DNA of 64,000 nt from an uncultured Dorea sp. (GTDB lineage Bacteria; Bacillota; Clostridia; Lachnospirales; Lachnospiraceae): contig CANTDX010000010.1 in NCBI GenBank assembly GCA_947652615.1, positions 1-64,000 on the forward strand, given 5' to 3'. This document shows, piece after piece, positions 9,348 through 18,524 of this stretch. Positions within the stretch are counted from its first letter, which is position 1; each line of letters starts with the position of its first letter. A program made the translations under genes and the position numbers. The notes beneath the pieces were generated by a model. That model searched no databases and was not told the DNA's origin. It saw only the letters and a list, made by a program, of their open reading frames with translations.

Positions 9348-10537
9348 GCCTTTGCCCTCCTGCTCTCACATGCTAACCGCCGAATGACTTCAACACACAT
9401 GCGCCCATTGTGATACGGACATTTCCACGGTTCCACAATCGGTTTATGGATCGGACGGTCCTCTTCATCCGCAGACCAGAACCATTCTGATCCCTCCCTT
9501 GGGTCGATCAGATGCCGTGTGATATATTCCCACAGCTTTTCTGCCGCTTCAAGATAAACCTCATCCTTATGATTCTTCTGATAACCGTTGACGAAACCAA
9601 CGATTCCTTCCGCCTGTACCCACCAAACTCTGGTCCTGTCAGAAACTTTGTTCTCGGCCTCATTCATCAGCGCCCCATTATAGAACGCGCGTTTGTATAT
9701 ATTCTCAGTGATCTCCTTTGTAATGGGCGACATCTTTCTGTCGTACTCCTGATCACCCAGAACCTCAAGCCCCCGGTCTGCAAGCCACGCCGTCTCAATA
9801 TCGTGTCCGTAGGAATACAGATCGATCAGGGAATTCCATTCTCTATCAAAGAATACTTCCTGTCTTCCAAGCGCCCGGTTATAGATCTTGTCCGCCATGA
9901 TATCCATCATAAAGCGAAGCCTGACTGCTACCGATTCATCACGGCTTACCCTGTATAATTCCGTATACGCCTCGAACACATGAAGCAGTGTATTCATCGT
10001 CTTTTCTGCCATCACGCCGTTCTCAGACAGCTTCTCATCGTCCGCCGGCTTAAAATCTCTGGTAAATGCTTCCAGATAACCGAGCGGATCTGTACATCTC
10101 TCTTCAATCAGGCACTTAAGCTCCACCGCAAGCTCTAATGCCTCCTCATCCTTTACCGCATCATAGTAAGCGGATAAGGCATAGACGGCAAAGGCCTGGT
10201 TGTAGGTGTGCTTCGTATCATCCGCCGCCCGTCCGTCATACGTCACCGACCAGAACACGCCTCCATATTCCCGATCCAGACAATGCTCCCGCAGAAATAA
10301 ATATGCATGCCTTGCGTCTTCCTTTAGATTCTCTTTCTTAAGCAGCATATATGCCTGTGAGAAAAACCTCAGGATCCGGCTGTTCAGGATACAGCCTTTT
10401 TCATACTTCTTATCCGTATGAAGATCATAATCCACATATCCATAATATCCGCCGTATTCTTCATCCTTAAGCCCTTCCCAGAAGGGGATCAGTCTCGTCT
10501 CCAGATGTTGTCTGATTTCCTGTACAAAGCTCTCCAT
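9344..10537 (-). CDS. Cellobiose/mannobiose 2-epimerase (AGE family)
   Basis: A 397-residue (alpha/alpha)6-barrel enzyme of the N-acylglucosamine 2-epimerase superfamily. Features typical of cellobiose 2-epimerases include [19 protein letters not shown] near the N terminus, [37 protein letters not shown] and [16 protein letters not shown] with its catalytic His. In this operon it would epimerise the reducing end of beta-1,4-mannobiose to give mannosyl-glucose for GH130_1. It is coupled to GH130_1 by a 4-nt overlap. An N-acylglucosamine epimerase role is unlikely here because no sialic-acid or amino-sugar genes are present. Confidence 0.92.
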   Translation of the reverse strand: MESFVQEIRQHLETRLIPFWEGLKDEEYGGYYGYVDYDLHTDKKYEKGCILNSRILRFFSQAYMLLKKENLKEDARHAYLFLREHCLDREYGGVFWSVTYDGRAADDTKHTYNQAFAVYALSAYYDAVKDEEALELAVELKCLIEERCTDPLGYLEAFTRDFKPADDEKLSENGVMAEKTMNTLLHVFEAYTELYRVSRDESVAVRLRFMMDIMADKIYNRALGRQEVFFDREWNSLIDLYSYGHDIETAWLADRGLEVLGDQEYDRKMSPITKEITENIYKRAFYNGALMNEAENKVSDRTRVWWVQAEGIVGFVNGYQKNHKDEVYLEAAEKLWEYITRHLIDPREGSEWFWSADEEDRPIHKPIVEPWKCPYHNGRMCVEVIRRLACESRRAKA

Positions 10538-10583
10538 AATTCAAACCAAGCCTTTCCTAAATATCATCTCTTAAGTATATCGT

Positions 10584-11606
10584 CTATCTCCTGCCAACCT
10601 CACTGTCTGCTTCCCGCACAACACTGTGCGCTTTAATATATGCAACAATCTCTCCCACCGTAGTAAATGCCAGGCCCACATAGGTATCCGCCGCCCCATA
10701 ATAGACGGCGATCCTGCCGCTGTTACTGTCGTGAATGGTCGCGCACGGGAATGTCACATTCGGAACAAAGCCTCTCTCCTCGTACCACTCCTCCGGTGTC
10801 AGCAGGAAATTCTCACATCGGTACTTCACGACCGACGGATGATCGGTATCCAGGATCGCCCCACCGATACTGTAGACATAGCCATTGCAGGTGCCTGTCA
10901 CACCATGATAGAACAGAAGCCATCCTTCCGTCGTCTCAATGGGGGCTGCGCCGCCCCCGATCTTAAGCATCTCCCACCACTCAGGGCTCTTGCCCATGAC
11001 ATGACGGTGCTTTCCCCAGTACACCAGATCCGGGCTTTCAGAGACAAAGATATCTCCAAAAGGTGTATGTCCGCTGTCGCTTGGCCGTGACAGCATCACG
11101 AAATTGCCGTTGATCTTCCTTGGAAAGAGCACCGCATTCCGGTTAAACGGCAGGAACGGGTTCTCTATCCTTATAAATGTCTGAAAATCTGTCGTCTTCG
11201 CCATCCCGATCGACGCTCCATAGAAATCCTGGCACCAGATCAGGTAGTAGATACCTTCTATCTCCACCAGCCGGGGATCATACGCATACTTTGGCATAAA
11301 TGGATTCCCTTCCTCGTCGGCGAATGCGATCTTCTCCTCGTCGAATCTCCAATTGACCGCGTCCCCGCTCCTTCCCAGATAAATATGCGGAACGCCGTTG
11401 GTCTGCTCCCCGCGGAACACTCCTATGAATCCGTCCTCATAGGGTATGACCGCACTGTTGAAGATCCTTGCCACTTCTTTGGCCGGATTTCTTGGGATGA
11501 TCGGATTGCCGTGATAACGCCACACCGGCGCCCCGTTCAGGTGATCAGGCTTCTCCTGCCAGGGCATGTTCGGCACCGGCGGCGCCAATATCTTAACATC
11601 ACTCAT
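10584..11606 (-). CDS. GH130_2 beta-1,4-mannooligosaccharide phosphorylase
   Basis: A 340-residue GH130 subfamily 2 enzyme, expected to shorten beta-1,4-mannooligosaccharides by phosphorolysis from the non-reducing end and release mannose-1-P. The propeller core shows ARIFNSAVIPYEDGFIGVFRGE (split here as ARIFNSAV and FIGVFRGE blades), the catalytic Asp in YDPRLVEIEG near residue 110, and AVYYGAADTYVGLAF at the C terminus. It differs clearly from the GH130_1 gene 1 kb away, so the operon carries both specificities: long oligomers first, the epimerised disaccharide second. No signal peptide is seen, which fits intracellular breakdown after ABC import. Confidence 0.93.
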   Translation of the reverse strand: MSDVKILAPPVPNMPWQEKPDHLNGAPVWRYHGNPIIPRNPAKEVARIFNSAVIPYEDGFIGVFRGEQTNGVPHIYLGRSGDAVNWRFDEEKIAFADEEGNPFMPKYAYDPRLVEIEGIYYLIWCQDFYGASIGMAKTTDFQTFIRIENPFLPFNRNAVLFPRKINGNFVMLSRPSDSGHTPFGDIFVSESPDLVYWGKHRHVMGKSPEWWEMLKIGGGAAPIETTEGWLLFYHGVTGTCNGYVYSIGGAILDTDHPSVVKYRCENFLLTPEEWYEERGFVPNVTFPCATIHDSNSGRIAVYYGAADTYVGLAFTTVGEIVAYIKAHSVVREADSEVGRR

Positions 11607-11640
11607 TATTATTTTCTAATCCTTCCTAATCATAATATCG

Positions 11641-12486
11641 CTAACCCTTGACTGCTCCGTTTGCCATACCGCTGTATACCTGCTTCTGGAATACCAGGAA
11701 GAAGATCAGGATCGGTATGATCGTGATGATGACACCGGAACAGATGTAGTTATATTGATTGCCATAAGGGCCGGTAAATGTATACAGCGCTGTGGATATG
11801 GTCTTTAATTCCGGCAGCTGCAGGTACAGGTTGGACGAATAATACTCGTTATACACACTGACTCCCTTCAGTACCAGAGACGTCATGATCGCCGGCTTTA
11901 AGAGCGGGAACAGAATCTTAAAAAATACGCCGAAATATGTACACCCGTCCATGATCGCCGACTCATCCAGAGACACCGGCAGATTCTCGAAAAACTGCAG
12001 GAAGATATAGATGGAGATGATATCCGTTCCCATCAGCACGATCATATATCCGTACAGATGATTGATCAGTCCCAGAGAATACATGATCTGATAGATGGTT
12101 ACCTGCATCGCGATACCCGGGAGCAGTGAGGCAAACAGGAACAGATTCTCGATCATCCCTCTCCCCGGGAATTTGAACCGGTTGATGACATAGGCAAGCA
12201 TAGAGCCGGTAAATACCGATACCGTAAGCACCACCAGCAGCACGATCGCCGTATTGGCAAATCCCCTTAACATATTCGCCTTCTGGACTGCTATCTTGAA
12301 ATTCTCAAAGTACGCGAAGGATGCCGGCATATCTAAAACAGACGTAGACGCATACTCCTCATTGGTCTTAAACGCCGTCAGCACACAGACGCAGACCGGA
12401 ACTAATGATACGACAGATGCCAGAATCAGCGACACATATTTGATCACTGAAAAAACATAAGATGAAAATCTCTTCTTCTCTCTCAT
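11641..12486 (-). CDS. Carbohydrate ABC transporter permease, MalG type
   Basis: A 281-residue inner-membrane permease with six predicted helices. The cytoplasmic EAA loop is seen in SLDESAIMDGCTYFGVFFKI, the site where the shared MsmK-type ATPase would dock; no ATPase is encoded nearby, as is usual for CUT1 importers in this group. The ATG at 12486 overlaps the TAA of the preceding permease tail (TAATG). The MalF-type partner that should precede it is almost entirely missing, so this subunit probably cannot form a functional importer on its own. It would have served uptake of mannooligosaccharides for the downstream enzymes. Confidence 0.9.
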   Translation of the reverse strand: MREKKRFSSYVFSVIKYVSLILASVVSLVPVCVCVLTAFKTNEEYASTSVLDMPASFAYFENFKIAVQKANMLRGFANTAIVLLVVLTVSVFTGSMLAYVINRFKFPGRGMIENLFLFASLLPGIAMQVTIYQIMYSLGLINHLYGYMIVLMGTDIISIYIFLQFFENLPVSLDESAIMDGCTYFGVFFKILFPLLKPAIMTSLVLKGVSVYNEYYSSNLYLQLPELKTISTALYTFTGPYGNQYNYICSGVIITIIPILIFFLVFQKQVYSGMANGAVKG

Positions 12487-13261
12487 TATACCGCGCCTCC
12501 TTTCGCCTGCATTGCCTTTCGTTCCTTCCGCTCATCTCTTCGTTCTTCGTAAACGGATCCTTCTGATGCAGCAGCTTGTTGTTCTTATAATCTGCGTCCG
12601 CATTAGACGCGATCCCTACATAATCGTTCCATGCACCCATGGTCCATCCTGCGGAGAAATTCGTATACAGCGGAACCGCGTCTGTCTTATCCTTGATCAG
12701 CTGAAGATCTTCGAGGAACTCATCGGGTGTCGCCGGAAGTTCTGTGACCCCCGCTTCTTTCCATACCTTCTTATTATATGCCACTCCGCCTGCCGTACCG
12801 CCGTTTGGAATCCCGTATACCGTGTTGTCATAGGTCTTCTCTGTCACGAAATTATACCTCTCATCCAGCGTAGCAAAATCTCCCAGCGGGGTAAAATATT
12901 CGCCCATCTCACTCTTCTCCACCGTCGAAGGGATAAAACAGATATCGCCCCAGTCTCCGTTCGGCAGACGAAGCGTCAATGATTCCTCATAGTCCGTGAT
13001 TCCCTCATAAGTCACATTGATGTTGGGATATGCTTCATGGAACTGATCCGCATATCCCTTATAAACCGTATCCACGATATCCGTACGGTTTGTAAGAATC
13101 TTGATATCCGCTTTCAGATCCTTATAGTCGTCTCCGTTAAGCTTGTCGATCGACGGAACATCCACTTCTACGACTTCTCCTCCACCGCTCTTGTTGCCGC
13201 ATGCCGCCATTGATATACTCACTGACAAAACAAGTGCAAGACTAAGTAATCTCTTTTTCAT
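12486..13261 (-). pseudogene. Fused remnant: solute-binding lipoprotein N-terminal half joined to MalF-type permease tail
   Basis: From ATG 13261 the protein starts as an extracellular sugar-binding lipoprotein: signal peptide, lipobox SMAAC, then a family-1 binding-protein body through WTMGAWNDYVGIASNADAD and KLLHQKDPF. After about 235 residues the similarity stops. Near 12535-12560 the sequence becomes a highly charged stretch which, read one frame over, gives RRDERKERKAMQAKGGAV and a TAA at 12486-12488, a typical cytoplasmic tail of a MalF-type permease, overlapping the MalG ATG. In the original frame translation runs on into malG to 12368. Roughly half of the binding protein (usually about 430 residues) and nearly all of a permease (usually about 300) are absent. 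Either a genuine deletion or an assembly misjoin explains this. Confidence 0.82.
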
Positions 13262-13299
13262 TGCTCTCCTACCTCCGTTTAATAAATTTTTAACTCTTT

Positions 13300-13341
13300 T
13301 TAAGTTAATTTAATTTTATTACTTTTTGCATGAAAATTCAA
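13300..13341 (-). promoter_or_regulatory. Promoter and candidate LacI operator of the mannan operon
   Basis: On the minus strand TTGAAT (13336-13341) and TAAAAT (13313-13318) are separated by 17 bp. Five bases downstream of the -10 is the palindrome TTAACTTAA (13300-13308). The related TTTACTTAAA occurs at 13430-13439 and again in front of GH36 at 16722-16731. Repetition at both promoters of the locus suggests an operator for the adjacent LacI protein, but the region is very AT-rich and such words are common by chance. Confidence 0.45.
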
Positions 13342-13468
13342 TTACATCTTTCAGTATTGCACATTTTCGTATGTTTATATATATTTTATTTAATTATTTT
13401 TGTATATTTTGTATTCAATTCACCTAATTTTTACTTAAACATTCAATTAATTATACATTAATTATTAA

Positions 13469-14485
13469 TTAGTCTATTTTAGCCTTCACACTGTTCTTCC
13501 ACACAATATGTCCGGATACGATTTCCAGAGTCCCCTGTTTCTTGGGATTACGGAGCTGTTTCAACATTTTATCCACAGCCACCTTGGTCATCGCCCTCAT
13601 ATTAACCTCATAAGTCGTGATCTTCATATCAGCAAAACCAGGATACAGATAGTTATCATAGCCGATCACAGATACGTCCTCCGGAACACGCAGCCCCCGC
13701 TCATTCAGTTTCGCCACCGTCATCCCCGCAACCAGGTCACAGTTACACACGAATGCCTTAGGCAGACAGTTGGGCAGGTCGAACCCTACCTGTCCAACCG
13801 CATCGCGGTCCTCGATGACCCACTCTGCCGGAACCGTCTTCTTATGCTCCATCATGGATTTCATAAACCCGCAGTACCGGTCCATGATACTGCTAGTCGC
13901 ATAGATAGAGCCTATGAATCCGATCTCATGGATTCCACGCTCGAACAGCATCTCCGTCATCTGGTACATGCCATAGAAATTATCAGCGATCACTGCATCC
14001 TTCGCAATCTCTTTATCATAGAAATCCAGGAAAATAACCGGCATCTCAAGCTCCATGCGCAGCATGCGGACATACCTCTTATCAATCTCTCCTATGATGA
14101 TCAATCCCTCAATACTGTTATTCCTTACGATCTGCGGCAGTTCGAAAGTTCTCTTCTCAGCTTCTTTCTTCAATACCTCTACCGTTGTGTAACATCTCTT
14201 CTCGGTGGCTATCAACGATAATTCCTGATACATTTTCCAATAATAAGTAGAATACTGCGCCAGATAATTCTCTGCGATCAACACACCGATCTTCCTGAAT
14301 TCTCCGGTACCCTCGTCCTTCTTCTTACCGGAAGATACCGGCTCATAGCCCATCTTCTCCGCTGTCTCGACAATCCTCATCCGAAGTTCTTCACTGACTC
14401 CTTTGTTCCCGGCAAGCGCATTATGGACCGTTACGGAACTGACTCCTGTCTGCTTCGCAATGTCTATCAGTCTGACTTTACTCAT
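13469..14485 (-). CDS. LacI family transcriptional regulator of the mannan locus
   Basis: A 338-residue regulator. The helix-turn-helix and hinge occupy residues 1-55 (VRLIDIAKQTGVSSVTVHN, AEKMGYEP), followed by a periplasmic-binding-protein-like sensor domain with VISGHIVWKNS-type C-terminal strand. It lies 24 nt after the GH36 gene on the same strand, so it is probably co-transcribed with it and regulates both GH36 and the operon that follows at 13261. A mannooligosaccharide or mannose-containing effector is a reasonable guess from context. Candidate operators of the form TTWAnTTAA are listed separately. Confidence 0.9.
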   Translation of the reverse strand: MSKVRLIDIAKQTGVSSVTVHNALAGNKGVSEELRMRIVETAEKMGYEPVSSGKKKDEGTGEFRKIGVLIAENYLAQYSTYYWKMYQELSLIATEKRCYTTVEVLKKEAEKRTFELPQIVRNNSIEGLIIIGEIDKRYVRMLRMELEMPVIFLDFYDKEIAKDAVIADNFYGMYQMTEMLFERGIHEIGFIGSIYATSSIMDRYCGFMKSMMEHKKTVPAEWVIEDRDAVGQVGFDLPNCLPKAFVCNCDLVAGMTVAKLNERGLRVPEDVSVIGYDNYLYPGFADMKITTYEVNMRAMTKVAVDKMLKQLRNPKKQGTLEIVSGHIVWKNSVKAKID

Positions 14486-14509
14486 ATGTGACTCACCTCC
14501 TACAGCCCG

Positions 14510-16696
14510 CTATTCGCGGATAAAATGATACAATTTACTCTGGAAATCGCCCTTCACATCTCGTATCAGGAATCCGCACTCCATCAGCTCTTCCCCTGTA
14601 TATACGGCTTCTGTACCTTCAAGCCTGTAACTGGCCATACTTTCTAATCCGCGAAGACGGATACTCTTGCTGTGTACATTGGGCTGTCCAAGCACCTGTA
14701 CAAATGTCACCAATGCATGCGAACCATCCTTCGCCGCAACTTCCCAACAGTCGTATGGCTTACGATCTGACCATGACGTGATCCGATAATAATCTCCCGC
14801 CTGGATCAGTTCCCGATACTTATGACAGTTCTCCACCTGCCCCGCGATCTGTTCCCGCTCTTCCCCGGAGATCTTCGTGATATCCAGCTCATAGCCAAAG
14901 GTTCCGGCAAGCGCTACATTTCCCCTGGTCTCAAAAGATGTCTGCCGTCCCACGATATGATTCGGACAGTCGCTCACATGCGCGCCTATCGTTGACAACG
15001 GATAGATCAGCGCCGTTCCCTCCTGGATCTTAAGTCTTTCAATAGCGTCCGTGTCATCGGAACACCAGATCTGCGGGCTATAGTATAGCATTCCCGGGTC
15101 GAACCTTGCCCCGCCGCCGGAACAGTTCTCAAGAAGCAGCTCCGGGAATTCCGTCACCAGTCTCTCCTGCATCTCGTAGAGTCCCAGAACATACCGATGG
15201 AGCAATTCGCCCTGGGCATCTGCCGGCAACGCGGTGCTTCCGATATCACATAGCTGCCGGTTCATATCCCACTTCACATAGGTGATCGGCGCACTCCTTA
15301 ATATCTTCGCCATACATTCGTAAGCATAGTCACGCACTTCCTTCCGTGAGATATCCAACACATACTGTGCCCGGCTAAGCCCCGGCACTCTGCCCGGTAT
15401 CTGGATCGCCCAGTCCGGGTGCGCCCGGTACAATTCCGAATCAAGCGAGATCATCTCCGGCTCAAACCAGATCCCGAATTCCATCCCCAAACTACGCACC
15501 TGGCTGACCAGATCCGGAAGTCCTGTCGTAAGCTTCTCCTGGTTCACCGTCCAGTCTCCCAGTGAACTGTCATCCCAGTTGCGCTTCCCAAACCATCCGT
15601 CATCCATGACCAGCATCTCGATTCCGTTCTTCTTCGCTTCTCTGGCAATATCAAGCAGCTTCTCCGTATTGAAGTCGAAATACGTCGCCTCCCAATTGTT
15701 GATCAGTATCGGCCTCTTCTTGTATTTATACGGGCTTCGGATCAGATGTTCCCTATAAAAGTCATGGAGAGAACGGCTCATCTTCCCAAAGCCGCTGCCC
15801 GAATATGTCATCACTGTCTCCGGAGCCTGGAAACTCTCACCCGGCGCCAGCCTCCAGCAAAATCCATCCGGGTGGATCCCCATGACCATCCTAATATAGT
15901 CAAACTGCGTCCGTTCCGTCTGGGCAATAAAATTCCCGGAATACACGAAATGCATAGCATAGATTTCCCCGGTCTCCTGGGTCGTCTCCGGCGTTACCAA
16001 CGCCAGGAACGGATGCTCCTGATGACTTGACTCTCCCTTGGAGGACGAAACAAGCTGCCTGCCATAGCGAAGCGCTGCTCTCTGGATATGGCGCTCTCTT
16101 GCCCAGGAACCGCACAGACTCACCATCTCAAAATCGCGGTTCTCCATATCAAGCCCGGCACTGTATACCTTCTCCAGCCGCAGCTCTTCCGTACCAGAAT
16201 TCTCAATCTTCACACTTCTTGTGATCACATCTTCCTTCTCAAACACGGAATACAGTAACGTTACCCGCAGCCCAAGCACCGGGTCTGCACATACAATCTG
16301 AAGCGTATCCACCTCATCTTCTTTGCCAAACGAAGCCGGAAGCTCCGGCAAAGGCGGCTTCCCGCCGGTTATGCTGTGACTCTCATAAAAGATCTCACTT
16401 CCGATACTCCCGGCGCTGTTCCTTACGTCCAAGCAGCTTTCCCGATAGTCGCCTACCCCTCCCGTTGGGTACTCCATCGGATAAAAATCAAGAAACGATG
16501 TCTTCTCCCTCTGATTGACCAAAGGCGTATACGGCATCTCCTCCATCCTCATCAGATATTTTCCCCCAAACCTGTGAAGCCGCTTCCCATAATATACATG
16601 CCCGACATATCCTTCATCTGATATTCCGATCATATATGTGGTGCATGCCGTATCCAGCTTGAACATCCTCTTTCCCTCATCATATTGAATTCCCAT
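14510..16696 (-). CDS. GH36 alpha-galactosidase of the galactomannan locus
   Basis: A 728-residue cytoplasmic GH36 enzyme that would remove alpha-1,6-galactose side chains from imported galactomannooligosaccharides before phosphorolysis. The nucleophile is the Asp of ITYVKWDMNRQ (near residue 477) and the acid/base lies in IWCSDDTDAIERL; LLENCSGGGARFDPGMLY precedes it. Full length matches the tetrameric bacterial group (about 730 residues). A TTGACT/TAATAT promoter is present upstream. A second, diverged GH36 lies at 44054-46330. Confidence 0.94.
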   Translation of the reverse strand: MGIQYDEGKRMFKLDTACTTYMIGISDEGYVGHVYYGKRLHRFGGKYLMRMEEMPYTPLVNQREKTSFLDFYPMEYPTGGVGDYRESCLDVRNSAGSIGSEIFYESHSITGGKPPLPELPASFGKEDEVDTLQIVCADPVLGLRVTLLYSVFEKEDVITRSVKIENSGTEELRLEKVYSAGLDMENRDFEMVSLCGSWARERHIQRAALRYGRQLVSSSKGESSHQEHPFLALVTPETTQETGEIYAMHFVYSGNFIAQTERTQFDYIRMVMGIHPDGFCWRLAPGESFQAPETVMTYSGSGFGKMSRSLHDFYREHLIRSPYKYKKRPILINNWEATYFDFNTEKLLDIAREAKKNGIEMLVMDDGWFGKRNWDDSSLGDWTVNQEKLTTGLPDLVSQVRSLGMEFGIWFEPEMISLDSELYRAHPDWAIQIPGRVPGLSRAQYVLDISRKEVRDYAYECMAKILRSAPITYVKWDMNRQLCDIGSTALPADAQGELLHRYVLGLYEMQERLVTEFPELLLENCSGGGARFDPGMLYYSPQIWCSDDTDAIERLKIQEGTALIYPLSTIGAHVSDCPNHIVGRQTSFETRGNVALAGTFGYELDITKISGEEREQIAGQVENCHKYRELIQAGDYYRITSWSDRKPYDCWEVAAKDGSHALVTFVQVLGQPNVHSKSIRLRGLESMASYRLEGTEAVYTGEELMECGFLIRDVKGDFQSKLYHFIRE

Positions 16697-16721
16697 GCTT
16701 TGTCCTCCATTTTAATCAATA

Positions 16722-16786
16722 TTTACTTAAAAAATAATTAAATTAATTGCATTGATATATTAAACATAAAATCCAGGAAAAGTCAA
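16722..16786 (-). promoter_or_regulatory. GH36 promoter with candidate LacI operator
   Basis: Minus-strand TTGACT (16781-16786) is separated by 18 bp from TAATAT (16757-16762). Downstream at 16722-16731 lies TTTACTTAAA (plus-strand reading), the same word found at 13430-13439 before the ABC operon. A GGAGG precedes the GH36 ATG. Confidence 0.45.
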
Positions 16787-16803
16787 TCCATTTGGCAGAA
16801 AAA

Positions 16804-16829
16804 AAGAAGAGACTTCACAGTCTCTTCTT
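16804..16829 (-). terminator. Intrinsic terminator of the small PilZ gene
   Basis: An 11-bp perfect stem (16804-16814 with 16819-16829) with a TCAC/GTGA loop is followed on the minus strand by a run of seven T residues. It lies just after the PilZ stop and ahead of the GH36 promoter. Confidence 0.88.
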
Positions 16830-16839
16830 ACAGCATCCT

Positions 16840-17196
16840 CTATTCCAGATTCCCCGCCTCCATACGCTTCAGCATATCATATACTTCAATCCGCTTCGCA
16901 TTCATCTCCGGCAGCCCGATAAAGATCGTTCCGCACACATAACGCTCTTCCTTGGTCTGTTCGATCCTGACCACCTTAAGAAATGCATGGATCACTTCGT
17001 CCGTCCAGATCTTGAGATTCGTCTCATACACCGCGCCGATCTCAAGCGGCCTGTCACAGATGAATCCCACCCCTGTCTTCGATACATCCAGGACTTCGAT
17101 CTCAACTTCCTCTTCCTTCGCCGAACCGTCTGTCATATTCTTAATCAATAATTGAGCTGATAAACTCATCCGCATGCTGCTTCTCTTCTCTTCCAT
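16840..17196 (-). CDS. Single-domain PilZ protein (c-di-GMP binding)
   Basis: A 118-residue stand-alone PilZ domain. The two c-di-GMP signatures are present: RSSMR (RxxxR) at the N terminus and DVSKTG (D/NxSxxG) near residue 42. The ATG at 17196 has AAGGAG 8 nt upstream; an in-frame GTG at 17214 does not. Single PilZ proteins act as c-di-GMP receptors that bind partner proteins; no partner, cyclase or phosphodiesterase is encoded nearby. A second, YcgR-like PilZ protein is at 25023-25691. It has its own terminator and is not part of the mannan locus. Confidence 0.88.
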   Translation of the reverse strand: MEEKRSSMRMSLSAQLLIKNMTDGSAKEEEVEIEVLDVSKTGVGFICDRPLEIGAVYETNLKIWTDEVIHAFLKVVRIEQTKEERYVCGTIFIGLPEMNAKRIEVYDMLKRMEAGNLE

Positions 17197-17275
17197 CTTG
17201 TTTACTCCTTTCACAGCAACTCTTTCCTAATATTTTAACGTATTTATCTGCTTTTGTAAACAACCCTTTCTTCTC

Positions 17276-17304
17276 TGGACGGACGCCGTTCTTTCATGTA
17301 TAAT
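17276..17304 (+). promoter_or_regulatory. Promoter of grdX-tetR
   Basis: TGGACG (17276-17281), 17-bp spacer, and a perfect TATAAT (17299-17304). The first likely start codon, at 17332, follows an AAGGGGAAG ribosome-binding site. Confidence 0.65.
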
Positions 17305-17331
17305 AGTTTAGGACGAAAGAAAGGGGAAGAT

Positions 17332-17724
17332 ATGATGTGGGAGATAGAGAAAGCGACACTGATCACGAATAACGAGCGTGTATATGAGAAGTACAAGGAT
17401 ACACTGACTGTCATATTCGAGGAATCCTATGAACAGGTTCTCATAAGGACCAGAGACATGGTATATGACAGGCATATCCTGCTGACGCATCCGCAGGCCT
17501 CAAGCCTCAAGCCGAACCAGACGCCGTACCGTTCCGTCATCGTCTATCCGCAGGGAACCGACGATAATACGGACGCCATTCTCCTGATCGAGAAATGCCT
17601 GGAGACTTACCGCCGCTGGCAGGAGATCGCACCGACTCCGGAAAAATACGACGATAAGGTCGCATACGACTTCCAGACCATAGACCTGTCCGTGATTGAC
17701 AATATCATTCCCCGGATCGTATAA
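17332..17724 (+). CDS. grdX: GrdX family protein
   Basis: A 130-residue protein of the GrdX family, found beside glycine/sarcosine/betaine reductase genes; its function is not known. Visible features are the TNNERVYEKYKD motif near the N terminus, RTRDMVYDRHILLTHPQAS, and RSVIVYPQ. No membrane segment or cofactor motif is present. The ATG at 17332 (or 17335) is placed by AAGGGGAAG; an ATG at 17296 falls inside the promoter -10. It is 57 nt upstream of the TetR gene and the two are probably one transcript, placing both in control of the reductase unit downstream. Confidence 0.86.
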   Translation: MMWEIEKATLITNNERVYEKYKDTLTVIFEESYEQVLIRTRDMVYDRHILLTHPQASSLKPNQTPYRSVIVYPQGTDDNTDAILLIEKCLETYRRWQEIAPTPEKYDDKVAYDFQTIDLSVIDNIIPRIV

Positions 17725-17781
17725 CAGGCGTACAATACGCTTTGTGCCGTACGCCAAAGACAATTTAAGGAGAGAGAACAT

Positions 17782-18489
17782 TTGACCGCAAAGAAAAATG
17801 ATCCATACATCAAAGGACTTTCCAGGCGCGATTATATCCAGAAGGTCCACGAACTGATCCAGCGCGAAGGAGTGAACGCCATCTCCATCCGCATGATCGC
17901 CAGAGAGATGGGCTGTTCTTCCGCAAGCCTCTACCGCCATTTCGAGAGCCTGACGGAACTTTTGTATTACGCGGAGCTCCGCACACTTACCACCTATATC
18001 CTGCGTCTGAACGAGGGGGAGAAGCGATGGAAGAACGCATGGGATACCTATATGGGTGTCTGGGACTGCTACAGCCGGGAAGCCTTCACTCACCCGGAAG
18101 CCTATAATCTTCTGTTCTTCGAATTCACGAACGAGAAGCTTAAGGATTCTATCCTGGAATATTATAATATGTTCCCGGAGGATATCAAGGGAACGAGCCA
18201 CATATTCTGGACCATGCTGAAATGCGCTGATTTCATGGGACGGGATTACGAGATGTGCAAGAAATGCATCAACGAAGGCGTAATCAGCCCGGAGAATGCC
18301 AGACAGCTCAACCGGATCGCATGCCTGCTTTTCAAGGGATATTTCACCACGGTCCTGAAGGAAGGAATACGCCCGGAAGAGATCGACGAGAGATCACGGA
18401 TGTATACGTCTGACCTGGAATTGGCAGTCTATACTCTTGCCTCTGATCTGAAAGGATACAAAGGCGAATGGCGGAATAATAAGATATAG
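17782..18489 (+). CDS. TetR family regulator of the reductase operon
   Basis: A 235-residue TetR/AcrR-type regulator. The HTH is at about residues 15-60, with ISIRMIAREMGCSSASLYRH the recognition region; the remaining helices form a ligand-binding domain without a recognised signature. Translation probably starts at a TTG (17782) preceded by AAGGAGAG; no ATG occurs until well inside the HTH. It sits directly upstream of a promoter carrying two identical palindromic operators and is the obvious candidate to bind them. The effector may be the reductase substrate. Confidence 0.88.
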   Translation: MTAKKNDPYIKGLSRRDYIQKVHELIQREGVNAISIRMIAREMGCSSASLYRHFESLTELLYYAELRTLTTYILRLNEGEKRWKNAWDTYMGVWDCYSREAFTHPEAYNLLFFEFTNEKLKDSILEYYNMFPEDIKGTSHIFWTMLKCADFMGRDYEMCKKCINEGVISPENARQLNRIACLLFKGYFTTVLKEGIRPEEIDERSRMYTSDLELAVYTLASDLKGYKGEWRNNKI

Positions 18490-18524
18490 AAAAAATAAAT
18501 ATATAGTTATTATTTATAAAATAC

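Noticed and set aside
13262..13468. AT-rich stretch as a replication origin
   Set aside because: No clustered DnaA boxes and no dnaA/dnaN/parB neighbours; it is adequately explained as the promoter region of the ABC operon.
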